A stretch of DNA of 64,000 nt from Ornithinimicrobium flavum (GTDB lineage: Bacteria > Actinomycetota > Actinomycetes > Actinomycetales > Dermatophilaceae). How positions within the stretch are numbered: position 1 is the stretch's first letter; every line of letters begins with the position of its first letter. The notes beneath the pieces were generated by a model, which did not search any database, was not told where the DNA came from, and saw only the letters and a list, made by a program, of their open reading frames with translations. The translations under genes and the position numbers were made by a program. Below are positions 44,561-53,034 of this stretch, in pieces. The DNA lies in assembly GCF_004526345.1 (NCBI RefSeq), contig NZ_CP038213.1, positions 3,596,001 to 3,660,000 of the forward strand, given 5' to 3'.

Positions 44561-45928
44561 TCAGGCGCAGCAGCTGGTGGGCATGGTCGAGCGGAATAGA
44601 CCGGCTGCTATGCGCAGGGCTTCGCTCATCGTGAGGTAGGGCGCCCACGTGTCGGTCAGGTCGTCGACGGTGAGGCCGAACTTGATGGCGTACGTCGCGG
44701 CAAGCATGAGCTCCCCGGCACCGTCGAGCGCAGCATGCACCCCCAGGATCTTGCGGGTCTGGGTGTCGATGACGAGCTTGAGGACCCCGCGGGTGTCCTG
44801 GTTGACCAGGGCGCGCGGAATGTCCTGCGCGCTCAGGACCCGGCTCTCAGCGTGGTGGCCGAGTTCCAGGGCGCGGGCTTCGGTCAGTCCGGCGCTGGCG
44901 AGCTGGGGAGTGGTGAACGTGATTCCGGGCAGGCCGCGGTAGTCCACGGTAGACAACTCGCCCAGCGCACCGGACGCGGCGACCCGGCCCGTTTGCGCGG
45001 CAACGTAGATGTACTGCGGAACACCGCAGACGTCCCCGGCGGCGAACACCCGCTGGTTGGTCGTGCGCTGGTTCTCATCCACGACGATGAAGCCGCGGGC
45101 GTCCGTGCCGATCCCGGCGGCATCCAGTCCCAGACCGGTGGTGTTGGCGTAACGGCCGGTGGCGACCAGCAGGCGCTGGCCCTGGACCTGCTCACCGGTG
45201 ACCGTGGTGACCTTGACCCCTTCAGCGGTGGGGGCCACTTCTCGCCCGTGCTCCTCGACCACCGTGATCCCGTCCTCCTCGAAGACGGTTCGCAGCACGT
45301 CAGCGACCTCGGGCTCGGCGTAGGGGGCCATCCGGCCCACGAGGGTGACGTCAACGCCCAGCTGGGCCCACAGTTGAGCCTGCTCCAGACCGACATAGCC
45401 CCCACCCAGCACGACCATCGAGACGGGCAGGTCCTGCTGCTCCATGGCGGTGCTCGAGGTCAGGTAGTCGATCTCGCTCAGGCCGGCCAGGTCCGGGATG
45501 TGCGGGGCTGCTCCGGTGGCGATCACGTACGCCGCCGCGCGCAACGTCTGGTCCTCGACCTGCAGCGTGTGCTCATCCAGAAACCGCGCATGCCCGTACG
45601 TGATGGCAAACTCGTGCGCCTCGGCGACATCGACGTACTTCGCCTGACGCAGTTGCTCGACCAACCCCTGCTTCTGGTTCATCAGCTCCCCCACCTCGGG
45701 GGCATCAGCACTGGTGGGCACACCCCGAAACGGGCTGTTCAACGCCCGGTGGCGCTGGCCTGCCGCCGCGAGCAAGCTCTTGCTCGGGATGCATCCCACG
45801 TTCAGACAGGTACCGCCGAGCGGACCATGCTCGACCAGCAACACGCTCTTCCCGCGGGAGCGCGCCTCGATCCCGGCGGCCATGGCCGCACCCCCGGTGC
45901 CGATGACGATCAAGTCGTACTGGACCAT
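44561..45928 (-). CDS. merA: Mercuric reductase MerA
   Basis: Flavoprotein that reduces Hg(II) to volatile Hg(0) with NADPH in the cytoplasm. 455 residues: FAD site YDLIVIGTGGAAMAAG, redox pair GGTCLNVGCIPSK (Cys41, Cys46), NADPH site VVLGGGYVGLEQAQ, second FAD motif FAAGDVCGVPQYIYVAA and the dimer domain. The C-terminal pair Cys453-Cys454 (SCCA) that receives Hg(II) is kept. No N-terminal NmerA domain. ATG 45928 has GGAAGAGAG upstream. Divergent from merR with a 19-bp-spacer promoter between them. Confidence 0.95.
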   Translation of the reverse strand: MVQYDLIVIGTGGAAMAAGIEARSRGKSVLLVEHGPLGGTCLNVGCIPSKSLLAAAGQRHRALNSPFRGVPTSADAPEVGELMNQKQGLVEQLRQAKYVDVAEAHEFAITYGHARFLDEHTLQVEDQTLRAAAYVIATGAAPHIPDLAGLSEIDYLTSSTAMEQQDLPVSMVVLGGGYVGLEQAQLWAQLGVDVTLVGRMAPYAEPEVADVLRTVFEEDGITVVEEHGREVAPTAEGVKVTTVTGEQVQGQRLLVATGRYANTTGLGLDAAGIGTDARGFIVVDENQRTTNQRVFAAGDVCGVPQYIYVAAQTGRVAASGALGELSTVDYRGLPGITFTTPQLASAGLTEARALELGHHAESRVLSAQDIPRALVNQDTRGVLKLVIDTQTRKILGVHAALDGAGELMLAATYAIKFGLTVDDLTDTWAPYLTMSEALRIAAGLFRSTMPTSCCA

Positions 45929-45966
45929 GACTGCTCTCTTCCGATCGTGACGCAGGGCCGCTTCGA

Positions 45967-45997
45967 CCGTAAGCCTTCCAGTGCACTGGAAGGTCAA
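45967..45997 (-). promoter_or_regulatory. MerR-type promoter and operator of merA
   Basis: On the merA strand, TTGACC (45997-45992) and TTACGG (45972-45967) are -35 and -10 boxes separated by 19 bp, the overlong spacer typical of MerR-activated promoters. The spacer region is the perfect 20-bp palindrome CCTTCCAGTGCACTGGAAGG (45974-45993). The arm sequence resembles CueR-class sites. Confidence 0.82.
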
Positions 45998-46013
45998 GGG
46001 CTACGGTGCAGGT

Positions 46014-46441
46014 ATGCGCATCGGAGAGTTGGCCGCGGCAACCGGCGTCAGCACCAAGACCATCCGGTTCTACGAAACGGCCGGCGTGCTACCGGCGCCC
46101 GCACGGACCACATCGGGCTACCGGCAGTACGACGCCAGCGCGGCGGACCGGCTCGCGTTCATCAGAGCCGCACAGACAGCGGGACTGACCCTCGCCCATA
46201 TCCGGGATGTCATCTCAGCCCGCGACATCAGCGAAGCACCCTGCCACCACGTCGCCACCCTGCTGGCCGACCACGCCGCCGCACTCCAAGCACGGCTCGC
46301 TCAACTCAGCGAACTGCTCTCGAGCATGTGCGCTGGCTCAGCCATCGGGCGACCACGCTGGATCCCGGCCAGTGCCTCCCCCAGCATGTCTGCCACGCCA
46401 TCCCGACCAGCCAACTGACGGACCGCTCCTCCAGCCGCTGA
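46014..46441 (+). CDS. merR: MerR-family metal regulator, frameshifted near the 3' end
   Basis: Activates the divergent merA promoter by untwisting its 19-bp spacer when metal binds. About 142 residues when repaired: HTH MRIGELAAATGVSTKTIRFYE, SGYRQYDASAADRLAFI, and a dimer helix. Metal ligands should be Cys in EAPCHH and the pair in DPGQCLPQHVC. The second pair is only in frame if one G is added at about 46322; as written, the protein ends in unrelated sequence. Whether Hg(II) or Cu(I)/Ag(I) is the inducer cannot be settled; merA beside it favours Hg(II). Confidence 0.8.
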
Positions 46442-46703
46442 ACACCACATCCGGTATGCCGATCCCGCGACTACTCCACCGCACCCTCCTGCTGCGCGTG
46501 ACACTGCACACCTTCGGCATCCCTCGGGTACGCCGGCAGCCCCGCGACCCGCTCTGACACACCCTCCGATTCTTCGGTGGCCAGCTGGAGGTTTGGCAGT
46601 CTGCCGCTACTGCGCTCCGTCGGCTCTTCCAGGGAACCTCAGGAGTGCTCGGCAAGCGGAGGCCGGGTAACTGGTGCACGGTCGTAAGTCCCGACGGCTC
46701 TGG
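46442..46703. other. Gene-free stretch between merR and cadD
   Basis: No coding frame, repeat or convincing hairpin is recognised in these 262 bp. Confidence 0.4.
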
Positions 46704-47302
46704 TCAGAGGCCGAAGGCTCCGCCACTGACCAAGATGGCGATGCCCAGTCCGATGAGGACGATGGGGAACAGGATGTGCTCCCACCGCTCAAGGACTTCG
46801 GCGATCGGGGGCGGGTGGCCACGAACTTGGCCAGCATGACAAGGACCGCGACCAGCCCGAGGAAGACGATGCAGTAAGCCACCACGGCCGCCGGTCCCAC
46901 GCTGAGGAAGACCGGGACGTAGACGCCGATGTTGTCCCCACCGTTGGCGAAGGTGACCCCCGCGACCGTCCAGACGGCGACGTTCTTGCCGGTGACCTTG
47001 GCATCGTCACCATCGTCGTCGTTCCCGCGCCAGGCCTCCCATGCGGCCCACAGACCCAAGACCAACGGGATGAGTCCGAAGTACGGGATGACTGCCGAGG
47101 GCAGGAACGCGTCCGCGCCCAGGGTGACGAGCACTGCCGCGCCAAGGATGCCCGCGAACCCCAGGTACTGGCCCAGCACGATCCGGGCCGTGGTTCCGGA
47201 CTGTCCTGCGCCGCGCGCGAAGAACAGCGAGAGCACGATGATGTCGTCGATGTTGGTCGCGATGAACAGGCCGATCGCCTGCAGGACCGAGGACAGGATC
47301 AT
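46704..47302 (-). CDS. cadD: Cadmium resistance transporter CadD, frameshifted
   Basis: Small exporter of Cd(II) in the inner membrane, LysE-like fold, about 200 residues when repaired. Seen are LFIATNIDDIIVLSLFFARG (helix 1 with acidic pair), GQYLGFAGILGAAVLVTLGA, VTFANGGDNIGVYVPVF and the final helix LFPIVLIGLGIAILVSGGAFGL. The frame breaks at GGGGG 46807-46811; one more G yields RPPIAEVLERWEHILFP and a stop at 46704. ATG 47302 overlaps the cmtR stop (ATGA), so the two genes form an operon. Confidence 0.85.
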
Positions 47303-47658
47303 GCGCCAGCCTCGGCGGCGCAACATCTGGCGATCGAGCAAGCCGGATCGAGACACGGGGCGTTCTCGTCCACTGCGAGGGCAACCTCGACCAGCGCGGT
47401 CAGCGCCCGCGCCAGGTGCGGATCCGCGATCTCATAGCGTGTGCGGCGGCCTTCGAGCTCGGCGACCACGATGCCGCAGTCTCGCAGGCAGGTCAGATGG
47501 TTGGACACGTTCGAGCGCGTCAGGCCAAGGTCGCGCGCCAACTCCGCCGGGTAGGCAGGCCGCTCAAGCAGCACCAGGAGAAGCCGTGACCGGGTGGGAT
47601 CCGCCAGCGCCCGGCCCAGCCGGTTCATCACATCCAGACGAGAAGCAATGGTCAGCAC
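47299..47658 (-). CDS. cmtR: CmtR-like Cd/Pb-sensing repressor
   Basis: 119-residue ArsR-family repressor. The start, GRALADPTRSRLL and LTRSNVSNHLTCLRDCGIVV match Mycobacterium tuberculosis CmtR, and the three known ligands fall at the same numbers: Cys57, Cys61 and Cys102 (DENAPC). Further Cys (DPACSIARCC) follow near the C-terminus. Releases its operator when Cd(II) or Pb(II) binds. First gene of cmtR-cadD; a dyad lies 12 bp upstream of its start. Confidence 0.9.
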   Translation of the reverse strand: MLTIASRLDVMNRLGRALADPTRSRLLLVLLERPAYPAELARDLGLTRSNVSNHLTCLRDCGIVVAELEGRRTRYEIADPHLARALTALVEVALAVDENAPCLDPACSIARCCAAEAGA

Positions 47659-47669
47659 GCGCTGAACTA

Positions 47670-47685
47670 TACAGCACTGACTGTA
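47670..47685. promoter_or_regulatory. Candidate CmtR operator
   Basis: TACAG-CACTGA-CTGTA, a perfect 5+6+5 dyad, next to TATAGT on the cmtR strand, which may be the -10 box. Autorepression is expected for this family. Confidence 0.55.
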
Positions 47686-47867
47686 CCAATAACGGTGACT
47701 GCAGCGCCTCCGATGCGTCGCTCCGCTCCGTTGTCAGGGGCCCCAGCCTGGCGCCTCCGCCAATGCGGACCACGTGGGAGGTGAACCACGCGCCCCCCTG
47801 GCGTGTGGCCCTACTTTGCGCGGATCGTCGGTTTGAGCGACAGTCGCGCAAGATCGACCCCTCACGA

Positions 47868-47894
47868 TCGTGCAATCTTCACTGCATCTCGACA
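47868..47894 (-). repeat. Right copy of the island-edge inverted repeat
   Basis: Inverse of 21768-21794 with 25/27 matches, 24 bp from the dnaB stop. A second partial copy (TGTCGAGATG) lies directly outside it. The 47686-47917 stretch holds no gene. Confidence 0.65.
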
Positions 47895-47917
47895 ACATCT
47901 CGACATCGAGGGCTCGG

Positions 47918-50575
47918 TCAGAAGTTGCTGGCCATGTTGGTGAACTTGCTGTAGTGACCCTGGAACGCGACGACGACGGTGTCCGTAGGGCCGTTGCGGT
48001 GCTTCGCCACGATGACGTCCGCCTCCCCCTCGCGAGGTGACTCCCGTTCGTAGAGCGACTCCCGGTGCAGCAGGATGACGACGTCGGCGTCCTGCTCGAT
48101 GGAGTTGTGGACGGCGATGCCGTTGGCCACGAAGTTGTGATTGCCCAGGACGGTGGCGTCGTAGACCTCCTCGACGCCGTCCAGCTCGATGCTCGCAACC
48201 TCGTCCCAGAAGACGTCGTTCACGGCGAAAAGCTCCAGCTCGGCGCTGTCGAGGACAGCGGCGACCCGCCTGAGACGCTCGCGGGAGGGGGCGCTGTTGG
48301 ACAGCGCGGATCCGCAGGACGACATCCCCAGCTCCTTCTGGAACTGACGCGCCGTCATGCCCTTGTCCACGATGACCTGCCGCACGTCGTCCCAGACCTG
48401 CGGCGGCACGGTGTCCACGTTGGTGTTCCCCTGGCGGTCCCGGATGATCCCCAGGAGTTGGGCGGCAGAGGCCGACCGGCCCCCGAACACACCGATCTCC
48501 TGCAGGAAGCGACGCTGGCTGTCGGCGCCCGAGATGTCCAGGGTGTAGCCGTTGCGGTAGCCCTCCTTTCGCACCGTCCTGAGGCGGGTGCTGATCCCGA
48601 AGCGCAGCAGGAGCTGCGAGACGTCGTCGGCCAGTCGCCGACTCGTCGTCGCGTAGTAGATCCGCCCCCCGTTCTGCGCCCTGTTCACCGTGACCGAGCC
48701 GTCGGTGGCCCAGAGGTGGTGCAGGAAGAGGGCGATCTGCCGCTTGGACGCGTGGAACAACGACTCGGGGACGAACTTCTCGTGGCTGCGCAGGCCGAAG
48801 ACACCCAGCTCGTCCAGCCAGGCCACGATCGGGTGCCTCCGTCCCCGAGCGAGCGGGAACGGAGCCCGGAGACGCAGGCTGGTGCAGCGGGCAGCGGGGT
48901 GGTCGTCGCGGACGGCCACGACACCGAAGGAGAGCGCAGCCTGAGACACCGCACGGAGGTTCTCCTCGTCGACCGAGGCGTACCGGAGAGCTTGGCGTCG
49001 CACCATCGAACCGTCCCCCAGCATGTGGGCCAGCAGAACGACGCGGTCGTCCTCCGTCCAGGGCTGGTGCGTCTCCGGCGCCGGCACGTGCCGCGGGACA
49101 GCGAGCCGGTCGCCGGGGCGCAGGTCACCCAGCGGACGCCACCCGTCATAGGTCAGGAAGGGGTGGTTCTCCGTCGCGCGGACCGTCTTGCCGGAGGTGA
49201 GCGTCAGGCGGAACACCGGCTTGGTGCCCGTCGGGAAGACGTGGGTCAGGTGCCTCCGTACGTAGCGCAGGGAGTCGTCCAGCGACCAGACCGGCACGTC
49301 CCGTTCACCCGTCCGGTGGAGCTCACCCATCGTCACCTCGGCCCCGGTGTCGGCCCTCAGGACCCGGGTGTCCGCCGTCAGACAACCCGACTCCCTCAGG
49401 TCGCTCATCTGCGGCTTCTTGTCCGTCCGCTGCTCCGGGCCACGGTTGAGCTGGGAGAGCGCGATGAGCGGGACCTCGAGCTCCTTGGCGAGCAGCTTCA
49501 GCGCACGGGAGAACTCGGCGACCTCCTGCTGGCGGGACTCGACGCGCTTGCCCGAGCTCATGAGCTGCAGGTAGTCGACGATCACCAGCTTGAGGTTGTG
49601 CCGCTGCTTGAGCCGGCGGCACTTGGCGCGGATCTCCATCAACGACATGTTGGGGCTGTCGTCGATGAAGAGGGGCGCGTTGGTGATGCGGCCCTGCGTC
49701 TCGGCCAGCTTGGTCCAGTCCCGGTCGCGCATGTTGCCCTTGCGCATGTTCTGCAGCGCGATCTCGGACTCGGCCGAGAGCAGACGCATCGTGATCTCCG
49801 TGCGGCTCATCTCCAGGCTGAAGACGACGGTGGGCATGTTGGCCTTGATCGCGGCCGCCCGCGCGATGTCCAAAGCGAAGGTCGACTTGCCCACAGCTGG
49901 CCTCGCCGCGACGATGATCATCTGCCCCGGGTGCAGGCCGTTGGTCAGCTCGTCCAGGTCGGTGAAGCCGGTGGGCACCCCCGTCATGTCCCCCGACTGA
50001 CCGGCGGCGTGCTCGATCTCGTCCAGGGTCGGCTCGATCAGGTCGGACAGCGGGTGGTAGTCGTCACCACCGCGCTTGTCGGCCACGGCGTAGACCTCGG
50101 CCTGGGCCTGGTTGACGACGTCCTCGACGTCACCCCCGGCGTAGCCGATCTGCACGATGCGCGTGCCGGCGTCCACCAACCGGCGCAGCACCGCCCGCTC
50201 GGCGACGATCTCGGCGTAGAACGAGGCGTTCGCCGCGGTCGGCACCGCCGCGATGAGCTGGTGGAGGTAGGCCGAGCCTCCGATGCGCTGCAGGTCGCCG
50301 CGCTTGGTCAGCTCGTCGGCGACCGTGATCGCATCCACGGGCTCGCCCCGCGAGTAGAGGTCGACGCAGGCCTCGTAGATGCGCTCGTGGGCCGGGCGGT
50401 AGAAGTCCTGCGCCGTGACGATCTCCGAGCACTCGGCGATCGCATCCTTGGAGAGCATCATCGAGCCCAGGGCGCTCTGCTCCGCCGCGACGTCCTGCGG
50501 CGGCAGCCGGTCCTCCGGACCCCCGGACGGCCCCTCCTGCGGCGGTCCGTAGACCTCCATCTCGCTCAGTGCCAT
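47918..50575 (-). CDS. dnaB: Replicative DNA helicase DnaB with intein
   Basis: Hexameric 5'-3' helicase that opens the replication fork. The precursor is 885 residues; without the intein it is 458, normal for DnaB. N-terminal domain: PQDVAAEQSALGSMMLSKDAI. RecA-like core: Walker A ARPAVGKSTFALD, Walker B LVIVDYLQLMSS, then LSQLNRGPEQRTDKKPQMSDLRESG. After the intein come SIEQDADVVILLHRE and AKHRNGPTDTVVVAFQGHYSKFTN. Start 50575 has GGGAG upstream. In many actinobacteria dnaB follows rplI; here mnh, sulfone and MATE genes intervene. Confidence 0.96.
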   Translation of the reverse strand: MALSEMEVYGPPQEGPSGGPEDRLPPQDVAAEQSALGSMMLSKDAIAECSEIVTAQDFYRPAHERIYEACVDLYSRGEPVDAITVADELTKRGDLQRIGGSAYLHQLIAAVPTAANASFYAEIVAERAVLRRLVDAGTRIVQIGYAGGDVEDVVNQAQAEVYAVADKRGGDDYHPLSDLIEPTLDEIEHAAGQSGDMTGVPTGFTDLDELTNGLHPGQMIIVAARPAVGKSTFALDIARAAAIKANMPTVVFSLEMSRTEITMRLLSAESEIALQNMRKGNMRDRDWTKLAETQGRITNAPLFIDDSPNMSLMEIRAKCRRLKQRHNLKLVIVDYLQLMSSGKRVESRQQEVAEFSRALKLLAKELEVPLIALSQLNRGPEQRTDKKPQMSDLRESGCLTADTRVLRADTGAEVTMGELHRTGERDVPVWSLDDSLRYVRRHLTHVFPTGTKPVFRLTLTSGKTVRATENHPFLTYDGWRPLGDLRPGDRLAVPRHVPAPETHQPWTEDDRVVLLAHMLGDGSMVRRQALRYASVDEENLRAVSQAALSFGVVAVRDDHPAARCTSLRLRAPFPLARGRRHPIVAWLDELGVFGLRSHEKFVPESLFHASKRQIALFLHHLWATDGSVTVNRAQNGGRIYYATTSRRLADDVSQLLLRFGISTRLRTVRKEGYRNGYTLDISGADSQRRFLQEIGVFGGRSASAAQLLGIIRDRQGNTNVDTVPPQVWDDVRQVIVDKGMTARQFQKELGMSSCGSALSNSAPSRERLRRVAAVLDSAELELFAVNDVFWDEVASIELDGVEEVYDATVLGNHNFVANGIAVHNSIEQDADVVILLHRESLYERESPREGEADVIVAKHRNGPTDTVVVAFQGHYSKFTNMASNF
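48104..49384 (-). other. DnaB intein with LAGLIDADG homing endonuclease
   Basis: 427 residues inserted between RESG and SIEQDAD, the DnaB-b insertion point. Splicing residues are all kept: Cys1 (CLTADTRVL), block B ATENHPFLTYDG, block F VYDATVLGNHNFVANGIAVHN with His-Asn, and Ser+1. The middle holds two LAGLIDADG-like helices (VVLLAHMLGDGSM; IALFLHHLWATDGSV), so a homing endonuclease is present and its acidic residues look intact. Splicing is needed to make active DnaB. Confidence 0.93.
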
Positions 50576-50728
50576 ACCCTGCTCCCTCACGCTCGTCGGA
50601 CGCCTGTTCGCATGACACCACCGGCCACCGACACACCCTCGCCGGCGCTCGGAGAGCCTCGGGACGGCCTCCCCCGGGCGCGGGACACCCCACCGTACGT
50701 CCTCCTTGACGACCGTGCAGCCATCCCC

Positions 50729-50878
50729 TGTGGACGAGGTGTGGACCACGTGTGCACGGACGGTGGACGCTCCCACGCCACGCGCGGCAGGCCTGTGGAC
50801 AACGATGTGGACTCAGCGGGAACTTGCGTCACATCAGGCCTCTGACCAGTGTGGACGCGACACACAGGCTGTGGACGG
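50729..50878 (+). promoter_or_regulatory. Cluster of DnaA-box-like sites upstream of dnaB
   Basis: Six TGTGGAC-N2 nonamers in one orientation at 50729, 50740, 50794, 50806, 50850 and 50870. The one at 50794-50802 is the exact actinobacterial DnaA box (reverse complement TTGTCCACA); the others differ only in the last two bases. They occupy the 372-bp gap between the dnaB start and the divergent MATE gene. This gap holds no other gene. Confidence 0.55.
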
Positions 50879-50947
50879 GAAGAAGTTTCGTCCACGGCAC
50901 CACCCGGGTCCCACCCGCCTCCCCGGGCGGCTGAGACACTGACCCGC

Positions 50948-52317
50948 GTGACGGCGGACGAGGACGAGGGGGCAGAGCCGGGGGCGGAGACAGAGCCGGG
51001 CCCACGGCATCCTGCTCCGGCGCGGGAGATCCTGCGCCTCGCGGTGCCGGCCTTCCTCGCTCTCATCGCCGAGCCGCTCTTCCTCCTGGCCGACTCGGCC
51101 ATCGTGGGCCACCTCGGCACATCGGCCCTCGCCGGGCTGGGCGTGGCCAGCGCCGTCCTGCTCACGGCGGTCAACCTCTTCATCTTCCTGGCCTACGGCA
51201 CCACCGCCGTCGTGGCCCGCCGCCTCGGCCCGGGGACGAGCGCGGCGCGGTCAGCGCGGGGGTGGACGGCATCTGGCTGGCCCTCCTGCTGGGTGCCGTC
51301 GGCACCCTCGTCGTCCTGCTCGCCGCCCAGCCGCTCGTGGAGCTCTTCGGCGCCAGCCCCGAGGTCGTCACCGAGGCGGTGACCTACCTGCGCTGGTCCG
51401 CGCTCGGCATCCCGCCCATGCTCGTCGTGCTGGCCACCACCGGGGTGCTCCGGGGGCTGCAGGACACCCGGACCCCGCTGGTCGCCGCGGTCGCCGGCTT
51501 CACCGGCAACGCCGTCCTCTCCCTCCTCCTCGTGCACGGGGTGGGCTGGGGCATCGCCGGCGCCGCGATCGGGACGGTCGTGGCCCAGACGGGTATGGCG
51601 ATCGGCCTGGTCCTGGTCGTCGTGCGGGGGGCCCGACGGCTGGGCGCGACCCTCACCCTGCACCACGCGGGCGTGCTGCGGGCGGCCCTGGACGGGGTGC
51701 CCCTCATCGTGCGGACGGTCGCGCTGCGGGCGGCCCTGCTGCTCACCACCTGGGCCGCGGCCGGGCTGGGGGACGCCCCGCTGGCCGCCCACCAGGTCGC
51801 GATGACCGTGTGGACGGCCCTGGCCTTCGCCCTGGACGCGCTGGCGATCGCCGCGCAGGCCCTGACCGGGCGCTCGCTGGGCGCCGGGGACGTCGCGAGC
51901 ACCCGGGAGACGACCGCGCTCATGGTGCGGTGGTCGGTGTGGTTCGGGGTGATCCTCACCGTCCTCATCGTCGCGCTGCACCGCGTCGTGCCGCTCGGCT
52001 TCAGCCAGGACCCGGACGTGCGGACCGCCCTGGCCGCCGCCCTCCTCGTCGTCGCCGTGGGGCAGCCGGTCGCCGGGATCGCGTTCATCCTCGACGGCGT
52101 CCTCATCGGGGCGGGCGACACCCGCTGGCTGGCCGGGGCCCAGACGATCGCCACGCTCGCCTACGTCCCGATGGTGCTCGGCGTGGTCCTGTCGGGCGTC
52201 ACCGGCGCGACCGGCCTGGTCTGGCTGTGGGTCGCCTTCACCGGCTTCATGGCGGTGCGTGCCGCCCTGCTCTGGGGGCGATCCCGGGGCGACCGGTGGA
52301 TGGTCGTCGGCGCCTGA
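50948..52317 (+). CDS. MATE-family efflux transporter, frameshifted
   Basis: Multidrug/toxin exporter driven by H+ or Na+, about 457 residues when repaired, 12 membrane helices. Seen are ILRLAVPAFLALIAEPLFLLADSAIVGHLGTSALAGLG at the N-terminus, TTAVVARRLG, then ALGIPPMLVVLATTGVLRGLQDTRTPL, HQVAMTVWTALAFALDALAIAAQAL, and FILDGVLIGAGDTRWLAG. The frame breaks at GGGG 51232-51235; one more G gives the usual GDERGAVSAGVDG. The start is GTG 50948. DinF-like subgroup is likely. Confidence 0.85.
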
Positions 52318-52333
52318 CACCACGGTGCCATGT

Positions 52334-52363
52334 TTGACATATCCGAAGAATCTGTGATCTAGT
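52334..52363 (+). promoter_or_regulatory. Promoter of the sulfone operon
   Basis: TTGACA (52334-52339) and TCTAGT (52358-52363), 18 bp apart. Transcription would begin near 52370, which is the A of the leader-peptide ATG, so the leader is probably leaderless. Confidence 0.6.
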
Positions 52364-52369
52364 CCTGCC

Positions 52370-52438
52370 ATGCGTTCTCCGGAAGCGATGCGGCTGATGC
52401 CCTGGGCGGTTCGCGCCCAGGCCGCCTGTCTGCGCTGA
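52370..52438 (+). CDS. Leader peptide of the sulfone operon
   Basis: 22-residue frame, MRSPEAMRL ... AACLR, with a Cys three codons before the stop. It has no ribosome site and begins where transcription should start. CTGGGCG-GTTCG-CGCCCAG (52402-52420) forms a 7-bp hairpin within it. Short leaders with late Cys codons precede many actinobacterial sulfur genes, where slow Cys decoding opens the downstream genes. The 85 bp after it include a GAAGA-T-TCTTC palindrome (52501-52511) just before the ribosome site GGAG of the next gene. Confidence 0.55.
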   Translation: MRSPEAMRLMPWAVRAQAACLR

Positions 52439-52523
52439 CCGCCGCCTCCGACCTCCCCCTCCCCGCCGCCGACGTCCACCTCGGCCGCTGCCGCATACCC
52501 GAAGATTCTTCTGGAGAACCGTT

Positions 52524-53033
52524 ATGTCCGTCACCGCCCTGCATCCACCCCCCGCCGACCTGCGCAGCCTCTTCCGGCGCCCCACCGCCAGCACCTGGGT
52601 CATCACCTCGGCCGCCGCCGACGACGCCGATCCGGTGGGCTTCACCGCCATCTCCGTCGTCTCGGTCAGCCTCGACCCGCCGCTGGTGAGCTTCAACGTC
52701 GCCAAGACCTCCTCGTCCCTGGTCACCCTGGCCCGCAGCCGACGAGCCGCCCTGCACCTCCTCGCCTCCCACCAGGACGTCGTGGCCGCGCGGTTCGCCG
52801 CCGACCGCACCCGACGCTTCGTCGAGGACGGCACCTGGGGCTGGCAGGACGGCCTGCCCCGCCTCCACGACGTCAACGCCCGGCTGGTCACCACCCTGAC
52901 CGACCTCGTCGACGCCGGGGACTCCTTCGTGGCCATCGCCCGGGTGCACACCACCTCCGTGGCCTCCCCCGCCCAGCACACCCTCCTTCACCACGCCGGG
53001 CGCTTCGCCGCCCCGCACCAGATCGGAGCCTGA
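52524..53033 (+). CDS. Flavin reductase-domain protein
   Basis: 169-residue flavin reductase of the split-barrel type: LRSLFRRPTASTWVITSA, PVGFTAISVVSVSLDPPLVSFNVAKTSSSL and the C-terminal HHAGRF. It makes free FMNH2 with NAD(P)H for a two-component monooxygenase, here surely the SfnG-like enzyme whose gene begins 1 bp after its stop. Cytoplasmic. Under control of the leader peptide region. Confidence 0.88.
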   Translation: MSVTALHPPPADLRSLFRRPTASTWVITSAAADDADPVGFTAISVVSVSLDPPLVSFNVAKTSSSLVTLARSRRAALHLLASHQDVVAARFAADRTRRFVEDGTWGWQDGLPRLHDVNARLVTTLTDLVDAGDSFVAIARVHTTSVASPAQHTLLHHAGRFAAPHQIGA

Positions 53034-53034
53034 G

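Noticed and set aside
21768..47894. Tn402/Tn5053-type transposon call for the whole island
   Set aside because: The ends only recall that family, no tni genes were found, and no 5-bp target duplication is visible (AACGA against ACATC).
48065..50845. Very long open frame on the + strand opposite dnaB
   Set aside because: Composition is that of an antisense shadow in G+C-rich DNA, and the minus strand holds an unmistakable DnaB with intein. The same applies to the long frames opposite mnhA, the ATPases and sfnG.
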